Of a stretch of DNA of 64,000 bases, positions 9,201 to 17,932 are shown piece by piece. This DNA is from AP-15 sp963795485 (GTDB lineage: Bacteria > Pseudomonadota > Alphaproteobacteria > ATCC43930 > CGMCC-115725). The stretch spans positions 62,001-126,000 of the forward strand of contig CAWCIL010000007.1 of NCBI GenBank assembly GCA_963795485.1, written 5' to 3'. Both the position numbers and the translations under genes were made by a program. The notes under the pieces were generated by a model. That model saw only the letters and a list, made by a program, of their open reading frames with translations, ran no database searches and was not told the origin of the DNA. How positions within the stretch are numbered: position 1 is the stretch's first letter; each line of letters begins with the position of its first letter.

Positions 9201-10611
9201 TCACGCCGGGGCGGTGACGCCCTCCGTCACGGTTTCGAGCTGACCCACGGTCTCCCTGCCAAAGGCCAGCGGGATGAAGGCGCCAATCGCCACGACGACC
9301 AGGATGGTGCCGAAGAAGATCGTCGGCGAGGCGGTGTACGGCTCCATCAGAAACGGCGCCAGCACGCCGGCGAACAGCCGCCCGAACAACTCGCCGAAAA
9401 TATGCCCGCGACCGCGCAGCGCCGTCGGGAACTGCTCGGAGAGGTAGACGCGGGTGGCGGTGAAGGCCGACAGCACGGTGAAGCCGGTGATCAGGCCGCC
9501 CGCGATCATCACCACCGTCGCGTACTGCCCCGCCCGATGCGCCATCAGCATCAAGAATATGCCGGGAAGGGATCCGGCGAGCGCATAGGCGATCGTCCAG
9601 CGCCGTCCGATGATCTCCATCAGAAACCCGGTGAAACCCTTTCCCGGGATGCTGGCGAAGTATACCAGCGAAGTCAGCCCGAAGCCCAAGCTGACGGCCG
9701 CCCCCTGATCGACCAGCGCCTTTGGCAGCAGGACGGAAATCAGAAAATAGGCGGTCCCGGCACAGACGCCGGCCAGAATGCCGACCGCGGTCCAGCGCAG
9801 CTGGCCGCGAGCGAACAATGCCCAATAGGGCGGCAGCTTCTCGCGGGCGGCTTCGACGTGATCGCCGAGCGCTTCGACGGTCAGCGGCGGCACGCGGCTG
9901 CCGGACCGGCTGATGATCCGGTTGACGATGTCGGCCGCCATCTGCGGGTGGCCTCTGCGCAAATGCCAGCGCGGGCTTTCGGGAAGAACGAAATAGATCA
10001 GCACCGGCACGACAAAAATTACCAGCCCGCCCGGCAATGCCAGAAACCGAAAGGCGTCTGGGTTGCCGGCGAGCAGGAAGGCGATGAACGGCACCACTGT
10101 GAAGGAAAGTCGCCAGCGACATCTCATAGACCGCGCCGTAGGTGCGCCGGTGCTGTGCCGGCATCAATTCGGCGGCGATCGGGAACGCCGCCGAAACCGC
10201 GCCGCCGGCGCCGATTCCGGTCAAGAGGCGCAGGATGATCAGCTGCTCGGCATTTTGCACCAGCGGGATCAGCAAGGTGAAAAACGTGGTGGCGATCACC
10301 CCGATCAGCATCACGGTCTTGCGGCTCCAGTGATCGGACACCGCCGAGGACGCGAAGCCGCCAATGCACAGCATGAAGGTCGGGCCGACGGCGAGCCAGC
10401 GGATGTCGGATCCGGTCAGATGCAACGGCGCTTTGGCCAGCACCAACAGCGAGCCGGTGATCACCAAATCGTAGCCCTCGATAAAGCCGACGAGGGCGAG
10501 CACGGCGATGATCAGAATGTGGTAGCCGCCGAACGGGATGCTGTCGAGCTTGCGCCCGAGTAGATAGCCGGCACCCGTTACCGATCGGGCGATCGGGCGG
10601 ATTTCTGCCAT
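9201..10611 (-). pseudogene. MFS transporter paralogue 2 of 3, split by a +1 frameshift
   Basis: From ATG 10611 the frame encodes the first five helices (GFIEGYDLVITGSLL, DHWSRKTVMLIG, ELMPAQHRRTYGAVYEMSLA) and then goes out of frame. From about 10110 the second frame gives SFTVVPFIAFLLAGN and continues to the stop at 9201, aligning with both neighbours to their C-termini. Comparison with the other copies places one extra base in the AAA at 10106-10108 (plus strand). The total of 1411 bp equals the expected 470 codons plus one base. Nothing else is decayed, so this is either a very recent mutation or a sequence error. The leader has the same strong GGGAGGTCACC site. Confidence 0.85.
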
Positions 10612-10941
10612 GGTGACCTCCCAGGTTGGCCGAACCCGAGGGAACCGTGCGGTAGCCTAAAGCGAGCGAGACCGAGACCGAGCGCTTCTTTGATTGGTTG
10701 GCTGCTGAGATACGCTGATTACTCTGGCCGAGACGCCTCGCAAGTTCTGGCAACCCCACAAGATGCCGCCGGATCGATGTGTAGTTCCTGTTTCAAGTAA
10801 GGCGGCGGTTGTTTTGCTCGCCCATCCGACCCGGGGTCGGGCCTGCCATCAGGGTAGCCCAGCTGCGGCAAGTTGTCATCCGGCAAAACGCGCGCCCGAT
10901 CGGGCCGCGCGCCAGATCGTGCAGTCGGGCGATCTGTCGCC
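10612..10941 (-). other. Intergenic region between MFS paralogues 2 and 3
   Basis: The first 45 bp next to paralogue 2 are the duplicated leader (strong Shine-Dalgarno). The rest holds no gene I can support; possible frames read as antisense or extensions of the MFS gene. Confidence 0.5.
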
Positions 10942-12351
10942 TCAGACCAGCACGGCGGCCCCTTCGGTTACGGTTTCGAGCTGGCCGACGGTCTCGCGGC
11001 CGAAGACCAGCGGGATGAAGGCACCGATCGCCACCACCGCCAAAATCGTCCCGAAAAAGACGGTCGGGGACCCGACATGCGGCTCCATCAGAAACGGCGC
11101 CGAGACGCCCGAGAACACCCGCGCGAACAACTCGCCGAAAATGTGCCCGCGGCCGCGCAATGCCGTCGGGAACTGCTCGGAGAGGTAGACGCGGAAGGCG
11201 GTGGCGGCCGACAGTGCGGTAAAGCCAGTGATCAGCGCGCCGGTGATCATGACCGCGGTTGCGTATGGGCCCGCCCGATGCGCCATCAGCATCAGCAACA
11301 GTCCCGGAAGCGATCCGGCGAGCGCGTAGGTGATGGTCCAGCGCCGCCCGATGACCTCCATCAGAAAGCCGGTAAACGCCTTGCCCGGAATGCTCGCCGC
11401 GAACACCAGCGAGCTCACCCCAAAGCTCAAGCTGATCGCCGCCCCCTGATCGACCAGCGCCTTTGGCAGCAGCACGGAAATCAGAAAAAAGGCGGTGCTG
11501 GCGCAGATGAAGGTAACGATGCCGACGGCGGTCCAGCGCAGCTGCCCGCGAGCGAACAAGGCCCAATAGGGCGGCAGTTGCTCGTGTACCGTTTCGAGGT
11601 TGTCGCCGAGCGCGGCGACCGTCAGCGGCGGCACGCGGCCGCCGGCCCGGCGATTGATCTCGTTGACGGCGTCGATCGCCAGCTGCGTCTGGCCCTTTCG
11701 CAAACGCCAGCGCGGGCTTTCCGGTATCACGTAATAGATCAGCGCAGGTACGATGAAAAACGCGAGCCCGCCGGGCAATGCAATCAGCCGAAAAGCGTTG
11801 GAGTTGCCGGCGAGGAGGAGACCGACGAACGGCAGCACCGTGAACGAGCTGGCCAGCGCCATCTCGTAGACCGCGCTGAAGGTGCGCCGATGCCGCGCCG
11901 GCATCAATTCGGCGGCGATCGGAAACGCCGCCGAGACGGCAAAGCCGCCGCCAAGACCGGTCAGCAGGCGGACGATGATCAATTGCTCGCCGCTCTGCAC
12001 CAGCGGGATCAGCAAGGTGGAAAAGGTCACGGCGGCCACGCCGATCAGCATGATCGTCTTGCGGCTCCAGTGATCGGAAATCGACGAAGCGACGAAGCCG
12101 CCGACGCAGATCATCAAGGTCGAGGCGACAGCCAGAAAGCGAATGTCGGCCGGGGTCAGATGCAGCGGCCGCTTCGCCAGCACGAGCAGCGAGCCGGTCA
12201 CCGCGAGGTCGTAGCCGTCGACAAAGCCGACGAGCCCGAGAACGGCGATCACCATCAGGTGATAGGCGCTGAACGGGATGCTGTCGAGCTTGCGGCCGAG
12301 GACGAAGCTGGCGGTCGTTGCCGATCGGGCGAGCGGACGGATTTCTGCCAT
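10942..12351 (-). CDS. MFS transporter, metabolite:H+ symporter type (paralogue 3 of 3)
   Basis: This is the most upstream member of the tandem array, 469 residues and intact. It carries GFVDGYDLAVTGSLL in helix 1, DHWSRKTIMLIG between helices 2 and 3, ELMPARHRRTFSA after helix 4, PESPRWRLRKG after helix 6, and LRGRGHIFGELFARVFSG in the C-terminal half. ATG 12351 is preceded by GGGAGGTCGCC. All three genes point the same way with 210-330 bp between them, so each probably has its own promoter. Retaining three near-identical transporters suggests dosage or slightly different substrates, but none can be named from sequence. Confidence 0.92.
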   Translation of the reverse strand: MAEIRPLARSATTASFVLGRKLDSIPFSAYHLMVIAVLGLVGFVDGYDLAVTGSLLVLAKRPLHLTPADIRFLAVASTLMICVGGFVASSISDHWSRKTIMLIGVAAVTFSTLLIPLVQSGEQLIIVRLLTGLGGGFAVSAAFPIAAELMPARHRRTFSAVYEMALASSFTVLPFVGLLLAGNSNAFRLIALPGGLAFFIVPALIYYVIPESPRWRLRKGQTQLAIDAVNEINRRAGGRVPPLTVAALGDNLETVHEQLPPYWALFARGQLRWTAVGIVTFICASTAFFLISVLLPKALVDQGAAISLSFGVSSLVFAASIPGKAFTGFLMEVIGRRWTITYALAGSLPGLLLMLMAHRAGPYATAVMITGALITGFTALSAATAFRVYLSEQFPTALRGRGHIFGELFARVFSGVSAPFLMEPHVGSPTVFFGTILAVVAIGAFIPLVFGRETVGQLETVTEGAAVLV

Positions 12352-12656
12352 GGCGACCTCCCAGATTGGTCGAGCTCTTGCACGGCATGCGGCAACGGAG
12401 CAGATGGAGCCGGTGCGTCGCTTGCCGCCGGCGCCTCGCCGCTTCCAGGGTCCGCACGGACTGCCGCCGGTTCGACGTGTTGTAGCCGTTCCGCTCAGGG
12501 CGGCGGCTTTTGTTGCTCGCCTTGTTCGACCGTCAGGCTGCGGCCGAAGCGGTCAGTTTAGGTCGACGCCGAAAGATTGTCATCAGACGTGCTGAAAACC
12601 GCCATTACCCGAATGAACGCCAGCCGCCCGCGCAGCGGCCAGGGCGGCCCGGCGCA
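12352..12656 (-). other. Intergenic region upstream of MFS paralogue 3
   Basis: Contains the conserved MFS leader next to 12351. No coding frame is convincing and no terminator after the nicotinate phosphoribosyltransferase gene (which ends at 12657) is clear. Confidence 0.4.
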
Positions 12657-13829
12657 CTAGCCGTCGGCGTGCTTCCTCAGCAGGAATTCGCGGCCGGCCT
12701 TGACCATCGGCTTGCCGTCATAGGCGATGATGTCGGCGGTAGCGTAGGTCTCGCTCCACAGCTCGGGCAGGTAGGAGCCGGTGCCGATGACGTCGATCGG
12801 CGCATTGGCTGCGGCCATCATCCGGCATTTGGCCGGGCCGAAGCCCGAGCTGGCGACGATCCTGATCCCGGCGAGCCCGGCCTCGTCCAAGCTCTGCCGC
12901 ATCAGCCAGATCGCCGCCGCCGATACCCCGGTGCCGACGAGATAGCGCAGCTCCTCCTCGGTGCGGTAGCCGCGGATAGATTTGGGCGCGTGCCGCTCGA
13001 TCACCTCGTAGGATCGGGCCGGGTCGAGCCCCTCGCAGTAGCGCCCTCCCGGCGTGTCGACGCGCACGGCCAGGCCGCCGGCTTCGGCCAGCTCGGGAAA
13101 GCGCCGGCCGACGGCGATCGCGTCGCTGATCTCCTGCCCGAAATAGTCAACGAGCACGGTCAACGGCTCGTCTCGGAACACTTCGCGAAACATTTCCGCT
13201 GCCCGCACGGTCGAGCCGGCATAGCCGATCAGCGCGTGCGGCATCGTGCCGGCGCCCTTGTCTTGGCCAAAAAATCGGGCGGTCGCGTCCGCCGCGCAGC
13301 CGACAAACCCGACAGCACCCACTTCGCGCCGCGCCGCCCCCGAACCGACCGCCGCGGCGTAGGCCATCATCGCCGCCATCTCGGCCCCGGCACAATGGCG
13401 CGCGTCCATCGCCATAAAGGCGACCCTCGGCAAGTCGGCGCACATCGCGTACGCGTTGTGGGCGGCGACGCAGGCCGGCCCCAGCCGCTGCAGCAGCACG
13501 GTTTCGAGATCGACGAGGTGATAGAGCGACCCCGTCACGTAAAGGATCGGCTCGCCGGCGCCGACCAATACGCCCTCCGGGCAGTTCAGCTCGATGTCGA
13601 AATGGCTGCCGCGCTCGGCCGCCGTGCCCTCGAGAAATTCGAGCGCCAGGCGCGGCGCGCTGATCACCGGCCGGCGCAGAAACACCGCATAGGTCGCCTG
13701 ACGATCGCCGAACCGGCCGACGATCGCCTTCGTCTTGACGAAATAGCTGTCGGTCTGCGCCGCCAGCGAGGGTGGCCCCGACTGCCGGCTCGGGTCTGGC
13801 TTGGAACCGGACCCATGCGCAACCGCCAT
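12657..13829 (-). CDS. pncB: Nicotinate phosphoribosyltransferase-like protein
   Basis: The enzyme joins nicotinate to PRPP to give nicotinate mononucleotide, salvaging NAD precursors in the cytoplasm. The 390-residue protein has the family's TDSYFVKT-type opening (AAQTDSYFVKTKAIV), the MDARHCAGAEM segment around residue 145, and the phosphate-binding end with SSGFGPAKCRMM and DVIGTGSYLP. It is of the shorter type found in many alphaproteobacteria. It begins only 10 bp after the DAHP synthase stop and is surely co-transcribed with it, so it would fall under the same attenuator. Metabolically, quinolinate and aromatic pathways both feed NAD and tryptophan use, but the link is inference. Confidence 0.88.
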   Translation of the reverse strand: MAVAHGSGSKPDPSRQSGPPSLAAQTDSYFVKTKAIVGRFGDRQATYAVFLRRPVISAPRLALEFLEGTAAERGSHFDIELNCPEGVLVGAGEPILYVTGSLYHLVDLETVLLQRLGPACVAAHNAYAMCADLPRVAFMAMDARHCAGAEMAAMMAYAAAVGSGAARREVGAVGFVGCAADATARFFGQDKGAGTMPHALIGYAGSTVRAAEMFREVFRDEPLTVLVDYFGQEISDAIAVGRRFPELAEAGGLAVRVDTPGGRYCEGLDPARSYEVIERHAPKSIRGYRTEEELRYLVGTGVSAAAIWLMRQSLDEAGLAGIRIVASSGFGPAKCRMMAAANAPIDVIGTGSYLPELWSETYATADIIAYDGKPMVKAGREFLLRKHADG

Positions 13830-13839
13830 CGCCGCCGCC

Positions 13840-15234
13840 TCACAAGACTGCGGCGAGGCGGCTTTTGCTCGGCGAGCCGCTGCCGCGACGCGCGCGCTTC
13901 AGCGCTTCGGCAATCTCGAAGGCGAGCTCGAGCGCCTGGGTCGCATTGAGCCGCGGGTCGCAATGGGTCAGATAGCGATCGGCGAGCGAAGCCTCGCTGA
14001 TCGCCTGGGCGCCCCCGACGCACTCGGTGACGTTCTGCCCGGTCAGCTCGCAATGGATGCCGCCGGCATAGCTGCCTTCGGCGGCATGGACCGCAAAGGC
14101 GCCGTGCACCTCGTCGAGAATCTGGTCGAACATCCGGGTCTTGTAGCCCGTCGATGAGGCGATCGTGTTGCCGTGCATCGGGTCGATGCACCACACGACC
14201 TCGCGTCCCTCGCGGCGGACGGCGCGGATCAGCCGCGGCAGGCGTGCCTCGACCTTGTCGGCGCCCATCCGGGTGATCAGGGTCAGCCGGCCCGGCTTGT
14301 TGTGCGGGTTGAGCCTCGCGATGAGGTGCAGCAAATCGTCGGGCTCGAGGGTCGGGCCACATTTCATGCCTATCGGGTTCTTGATACCGCGAAGGAATTC
14401 GGCATGGGCGCCGTCGACTTGGCGGGTGCGGTCGCCGAGCCAGACCAAATGGGCCGAGCAATCGTACCACTCGCCGGTCGTCGAATTGACCCGGGTCAGC
14501 GCCTGCTCGTAGGACAGGAACAACGCTTCGTGCGACGTGTAGAATTCGGTCTCGCGGATCTGCGGCGTGGTTTCCGAATCGAGCCCGCAGGCGGCCATGA
14601 AATCGAGCGTCTCGGTCAGCCGGTCGGCCAGTTCGCGGTAGCGCTCGCCCTGTGGCGAGTTGGCGACGAAATCCTGGTTCCAGGCATGCACCCGGTGCAG
14701 ATCGGCATAGCCGCCCTGGGCAAAGGCCCGCAGCAGGTTGAGGGTCGCGGCCGATTGGCTGTAGGCCTGGATCATGCGCTGCGGGTCGGGCTCGCGGGCG
14801 GCCTCGTCGAAGTCGAGGCTGTTGATGATGTCGCCGCGGTAGGAGGGCAGGGTCGTGCCGTTCTGGGTTTCGGTGTCGGAGGAGCGCGGCTTGGCGAACT
14901 GCCCGGCGAGCCGGCCGAGCTTGACCACCGGGCAGCCGGCGCCAAAGGTCAGCACCACCGCCATCTGCAGCAACACCTTGAACATGTCGCGGATGTTATT
15001 GGGGTGGAATTCGGCGAAGCTCTCGGCGCAGTCGCCGCCCTGCAGCAGAAAGGCCTTGCCGCCGGCCACCGCGGCGAGCCGCTCTTCGAGCCGCCGCGCC
15101 TCGCCGGCGAAGACCAGCGGCGGGAAATTTTGCAGGGTCGCCTCGACCCGAGAAAGCGCGCGCTGATCGGAATAGCCCGGCACCTGCCGGATCGGCAGGC
15201 CGCGCCAGCTCTCGGGAGACCACTGTTCGGTCAT
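13840..15234 (-). CDS. aroF: Class II 3-deoxy-D-arabino-heptulosonate 7-phosphate (DAHP) synthase
   Basis: The enzyme condenses phosphoenolpyruvate and erythrose 4-phosphate, the first and usually most regulated step of aromatic amino-acid synthesis. Class II (plant-like) motifs are all here: LLQGGDCAESF, GRLAGQFAKPRSSDTE, RVHAWNQDF, FYTSHEALFLSYE, GIKNPIGMKCGP, WCIDPMHGNT, and GGIHCELTGQNVTECVGGA. The length of 464 is typical. ATG 15234 follows a moderate ribosome site (AGGAGG at the -8 position in TGCCAGGAGGTATCGTGAC). It leads a two-gene operon with pncB. About 130-260 nt upstream lies a leader peptide rich in Tyr/Phe/Trp plus a terminator, described separately, which would couple expression to charged aromatic tRNAs. 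The symbol follows common use for the reaction. Confidence 0.95.
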   Translation of the reverse strand: MTEQWSPESWRGLPIRQVPGYSDQRALSRVEATLQNFPPLVFAGEARRLEERLAAVAGGKAFLLQGGDCAESFAEFHPNNIRDMFKVLLQMAVVLTFGAGCPVVKLGRLAGQFAKPRSSDTETQNGTTLPSYRGDIINSLDFDEAAREPDPQRMIQAYSQSAATLNLLRAFAQGGYADLHRVHAWNQDFVANSPQGERYRELADRLTETLDFMAACGLDSETTPQIRETEFYTSHEALFLSYEQALTRVNSTTGEWYDCSAHLVWLGDRTRQVDGAHAEFLRGIKNPIGMKCGPTLEPDDLLHLIARLNPHNKPGRLTLITRMGADKVEARLPRLIRAVRREGREVVWCIDPMHGNTIASSTGYKTRMFDQILDEVHGAFAVHAAEGSYAGGIHCELTGQNVTECVGGAQAISEASLADRYLTHCDPRLNATQALELAFEIAEALKRARRGSGSPSKSRLAAVL

Positions 15235-15368
15235 GTCACGATACCTCCTGGCAATCTCGTCGCGTCTTGGCGGGGTTCGGGGGGTTCGGTTTGGTCATGC
15301 ATCGCCTTCGGGGTTGGAGGCCGCTCCACCATCGGCGACATTCGTATCAGCGAGAGCATGAAATGCGA

Positions 15369-15393
15369 AAGCCGCCTCGGGTGCGGGCGGCTT
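15369..15393 (-). terminator. Attenuator hairpin upstream of DAHP synthase
   Basis: On the minus strand AAGCCGCC (15393-15386), a 9-nt loop and GGCGGCTT (15376-15369) form a perfect 8-bp GC-rich stem, followed by TCGCATTT. The trailing T-run is imperfect. It starts about 25 nt after the stop of the aromatic leader peptide. The GCCGCC arm can instead pair with GGCGGC (15427-15422) at the end of the leader peptide, giving the alternative fold expected of a ribosome-controlled attenuator. Confidence 0.6.
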
Positions 15394-15417
15394 CGGGGAA
15401 AACGCGGGTGCGCGATC

Positions 15418-15495
15418 CTAGGCCGCCGTCATGTACCGGCAGTACCAAAATCGCGCAACGTAGCGGGGCCTGATCGCGGCCGTCGAGCGTGTCAT
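15418..15495 (-). CDS. Aromatic-rich leader peptide controlling DAHP synthase
   Basis: This 25-residue frame (ATG 15495 to TAG 15418) has the core Tyr-Val-Ala-Arg-Phe-Trp-Tyr-Cys-Arg-Tyr: three Tyr, one Phe and one Trp in ten residues, the products of the pathway that the downstream enzyme starts. It ends just before a terminator hairpin. The last codons (ACG GCG GCC) contain the GGCGGC that can pair with the first arm of that hairpin. A ribosome finishing the peptide would cover this segment and let the terminator form. A ribosome stalled on the Tyr/Phe/Trp codons would leave it free to make the antiterminator. The ribosome site is only moderate (AGG about 12 nt upstream). The architecture is seen in the sequence; control by aromatic amino acids is inferred by analogy with trp and phe leaders. 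Confidence 0.6.
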   Translation of the reverse strand: MTRSTAAIRPRYVARFWYCRYMTAA

Positions 15496-15608
15496 CAGAA
15501 ACGAGCCTAGCTGGAGCGCGTCGCCCGCGCAAGCGCCTTCCGGCAAAGACGCGCACGCCGAGCGGCCTGGATCGGCAATATCGAGCGCGACGCCCCCGGG
15601 CCGTACCA

Positions 15609-16424
15609 TCAGACGAGGGTGGGGCGGTCGCCTTCGACGATGATCCGCCACAGCATCCGGCTCTCGCTATGGTCGTAATCGTCGCGTGCGCGGTGCATCG
15701 TGGCGCGGTCGTCGATGACCAGCACGTCGCCCTTGCGCCAGCTATGATGGTAAACGATCTCCGGCTGGATCATCCGCTCCACCAAATCGGCGAGATAGGC
15801 CCGGCTCGCCGTCGGCGTCATGCCTTCGATGTACATCGTCTTGGTCGGATGAAAATAGACCGCCCGCTCGCGGCTGACCGGATGGGTGCGCACCATTGGA
15901 TGGGCTACCGGCGCGCCATATCGGGCAAGATCCTCGGCTCGCGTATCGATGCGTCCGCGGTCGAGGCTGTTGACCGTGCGCAAGGTTTCGAGATGACTGC
16001 GTTCGGCTTCCGGCAAGGCCCAATAAGCGGCGCGCATGTCGGCGATGCTGGTGCCGCCCCCGACCGACGGGATCTCGACCCCGTAGAGCATCGTCGCCGC
16101 CGGCGGGCGCTCGCGGTTGGTATGGTCTGTGTGCCAGGTCTCGGCCGCGTGCTGGCCGTTTCGGTGCGAGACCAGGCCGATGTCGGGAAAGCCCGGCATG
16201 TGGTGCTGCGAATAATGCTGGCGCATTGGCGGCGCGAACGCCGCGGCGGCGCCGAGGAATTGCGGCGGCGTCAGCGACTGACCGGGAAACACCAGCACCA
16301 GGTGCTCGGCCAGCAGGCGCGAGAGGTTTTCACCGGTCTCCTCGTCGATCGGCGCGCTCAGATCGACGCCGATGACGGCGAGCCCGAGCGATTGATGAAG
16401 CGGCATCAGCGTGTAGATAGACAT
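15609..16424 (-). CDS. TauD/TfdA-family Fe(II)/2-oxoglutarate dioxygenase
   Basis: Members hydroxylate small substrates such as taurine or aryloxyalkanoates using Fe(II), O2 and 2-oxoglutarate. The 271-residue protein carries the iron ligands His98 and Asp100 (TWHTDHT), the distal His244 (ATMHRARDDY), and downstream arginines Arg256/Arg260 for the co-substrate. It starts with the usual IGVDLSAPI strand and ends near the normal family length. I chose ATG 16424 because AAAGG lies 8 nt upstream; a longer frame to 16616 would overlap the TPR gene and adds unlikely sequence. It lies 185 bp beyond the aromatic leader, facing the same way, but with its own start. The substrate is not predictable. 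Confidence 0.9.
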   Translation of the reverse strand: MSIYTLMPLHQSLGLAVIGVDLSAPIDEETGENLSRLLAEHLVLVFPGQSLTPPQFLGAAAAFAPPMRQHYSQHHMPGFPDIGLVSHRNGQHAAETWHTDHTNRERPPAATMLYGVEIPSVGGGTSIADMRAAYWALPEAERSHLETLRTVNSLDRGRIDTRAEDLARYGAPVAHPMVRTHPVSRERAVYFHPTKTMYIEGMTPTASRAYLADLVERMIQPEIVYHHSWRKGDVLVIDDRATMHRARDDYDHSESRMLWRIIVEGDRPTLV

Positions 16425-16468
16425 GACGTCGGACCTTTCTGTAGCAGACGAGCCGCAGGGTCCGATCT

Positions 16469-17152
16469 CTACTCGAAACCGGCTTCGCGCTCCATCATGT
16501 CGAGCACCGCTGCAGCCAAGAGCGCGGTCTGGTCGGTTTCGCCGCCAGCCCGGCGGCGCAGCTCGACCACCTGGCGCTGCAGCTCGTAGGCCTCGGCCCG
16601 GTCGCCCTGCTGCCACAGAATGGCGGCGAGGTTGCCCATCGCCGCGAGGCTGTCGGGGTGCTGCTCGCCATGTTCGCGAACCATCGCCGCAATGACCGAT
16701 CGCAGCAGTTCGCCGGCGTCGCCGAGGTTGCCCTGCGCGGCGAGCGTGCCGGCGAGGTTGTTGATCGCCCGCAATGTGTCGCGGCCGGTCTCGCCGCCGG
16801 TCTCGCCGCCGGTCTCGCCGCCCTTTGCGCGCAGGGCGGCGACGACCTCTTCCTGCAGCCGCTGCGCCTCATCGAGCTCGCCTTGCGCCGCCATCGTCAC
16901 GGCCAACTTGCCGACCGCCTTCAAGGTGTCGGCGTGATCGTCGCCCAGCAGCTTGCGACGACCGGCAACGACCTGCTCTTCGAGCTTTCGCGCGGCGATC
17001 AGCCGGCCCTGCGCCCAGAGTGCCTCGGCCAGGTCGAGCATCGCCGTCAGGGTCTGCGGATGCTCGTCGCCGAGCGCCCGGCGCAGGTCGGCGAGCAGCC
17101 GCTCCTGTCGCACCCCGACACGTTGGAAGGAGTTGTCGCCGCCGCTTGTCAT
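16469..17152 (-). CDS. Tetratricopeptide-repeat protein
   Basis: This 227-residue protein is built from about four 42-residue TPR units of the kinesin-light-chain/NB-ARC-associated type. Typical lines are LGDEHPQTLTAMLDLAEALWAQGRLIAARKL and the parallel units ending in EEQVVAGRR, EEVVAALRA, LRSVIAAMV and QRQVVELRR. Such repeats mediate protein-protein contacts; no catalytic domain is attached. A GGET motif repeated three times interrupts the array near residues 111-122, encoded by a 12-bp tandem repeat. ATG 17152 is preceded by GGGAGG. It sits 44 bp upstream of the TauD gene and may be co-transcribed with it. Partner unknown. Confidence 0.82.
   Translation of the reverse strand: MTSGGDNSFQRVGVRQERLLADLRRALGDEHPQTLTAMLDLAEALWAQGRLIAARKLEEQVVAGRRKLLGDDHADTLKAVGKLAVTMAAQGELDEAQRLQEEVVAALRAKGGETGGETGGETGRDTLRAINNLAGTLAAQGNLGDAGELLRSVIAAMVREHGEQHPDSLAAMGNLAAILWQQGDRAEAYELQRQVVELRRRAGGETDQTALLAAAVLDMMEREAGFE
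16787..16822. repeat. 12-bp tandem repeat (3 units) inside the TPR gene
   Basis: GGTCTCGCCGCC occurs three times in succession, encoding GGET units on the minus strand. In-frame expansion would add four residues per unit, so the linker length may vary between strains. Confidence 0.85.
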
Positions 17153-17326
17153 GTCAGCCTCCCGGCGCTTGCGCTGCTAACCAAAGGGACGAATTCTGCA
17201 CTCTCCCCTTCATCGCCCCGCGAAAGCCGGGTCCAGGATTGCAAGCTCGGTGCCGGTTGCCCGGCTACCCGCTGGCGACGGGTATGACGGCGAGGTGGGC
17301 GGGTTGCGAACGTCAGAAGCGCCCCC

Positions 17327-17932
17327 TCAGGCGAAATCCTCCGCCAGCACCGCCCGCACCGGTTCTGAGATCGCCGCCATATGAGCATAATTTGGATGGT
17401 CGAACCCGAGGACAATCTGTGCGCCCGGGGCCTTGAAGCGTGCGATCGTTTCCGGGACCAAGCGAAACCTGAGGAACTGGACCGCCGAGCCCTTTCCTTC
17501 GCGGCTGGCGTTTTCGCGGGTCCGATCGGGCTCGCCACGCAGCCGACACCCATCGACTTCGATAAAGGCGTGGTTTTCGATCCCACCCAGGCGCCTCAGC
17601 TCCGCGATGCGGCGCACCGGGTCGCCGATCTCGAACATCAGCGTGGCGACCAGCTCGCTTCCTTGGGGGATCAGGGGATTGTAGGCGTCGATCTTGGCCT
17701 GGAGCTGCGCCTCGCCGCCCTTCTCGATGTACAGTATTTCCTGGACCTGCTGCCGCATCGTCCAGAAATTCTCGAAATGAAAGGCGGCGAACGGCCCGAC
17801 CTCGACCCGGCGCCGGCGCTTCACCTCGCTGATCTGTCGCCGACGTTCGCGCCGCACTGGCAGATAATCCGAGCGCGGCAGGATGTCGGCCGCGGTCAGC
17901 TGGCGGCTTTGTCCCCAAAACGGGTCGATCAT
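17327..17932 (-). CDS. DUF3501 family protein (survivor of a decayed rubrerythrin operon)
   Basis: The 201-residue protein begins MIDPFWGQSRQLTAADILP at ATG 17932, with GAGGAG directly upstream and its start overlapping the stop of the preceding decayed gene (ATGA). The core RRVEVGPFAAFHFENFWTM, QEILYIEKGGEAQLQ, AYNPLIPQGSELVATLMFEIGDPVRR is the DUF3501 signature. In many proteobacteria this gene is the third in a set with rubrerythrin and a heterodisulfide-reductase-like Fe-S protein. Here both partners upstream are broken while this frame is clean, so it may be newly freed from selection or may retain an independent role. The family function is not established; a link to oxidative stress is only by association. 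Confidence 0.85.
   Translation of the reverse strand: MIDPFWGQSRQLTAADILPRSDYLPVRRERRRQISEVKRRRRVEVGPFAAFHFENFWTMRQQVQEILYIEKGGEAQLQAKIDAYNPLIPQGSELVATLMFEIGDPVRRIAELRRLGGIENHAFIEVDGCRLRGEPDRTRENASREGKGSAVQFLRFRLVPETIARFKAPGAQIVLGFDHPNYAHMAAISEPVRAVLAEDFA

Noticed and set aside
10873..12561. Plus-strand 562-residue frame opposite the third MFS gene
   Set aside because: Antisense shadow rich in His/Asp/Arg; similar shadows lie opposite the other two MFS copies.
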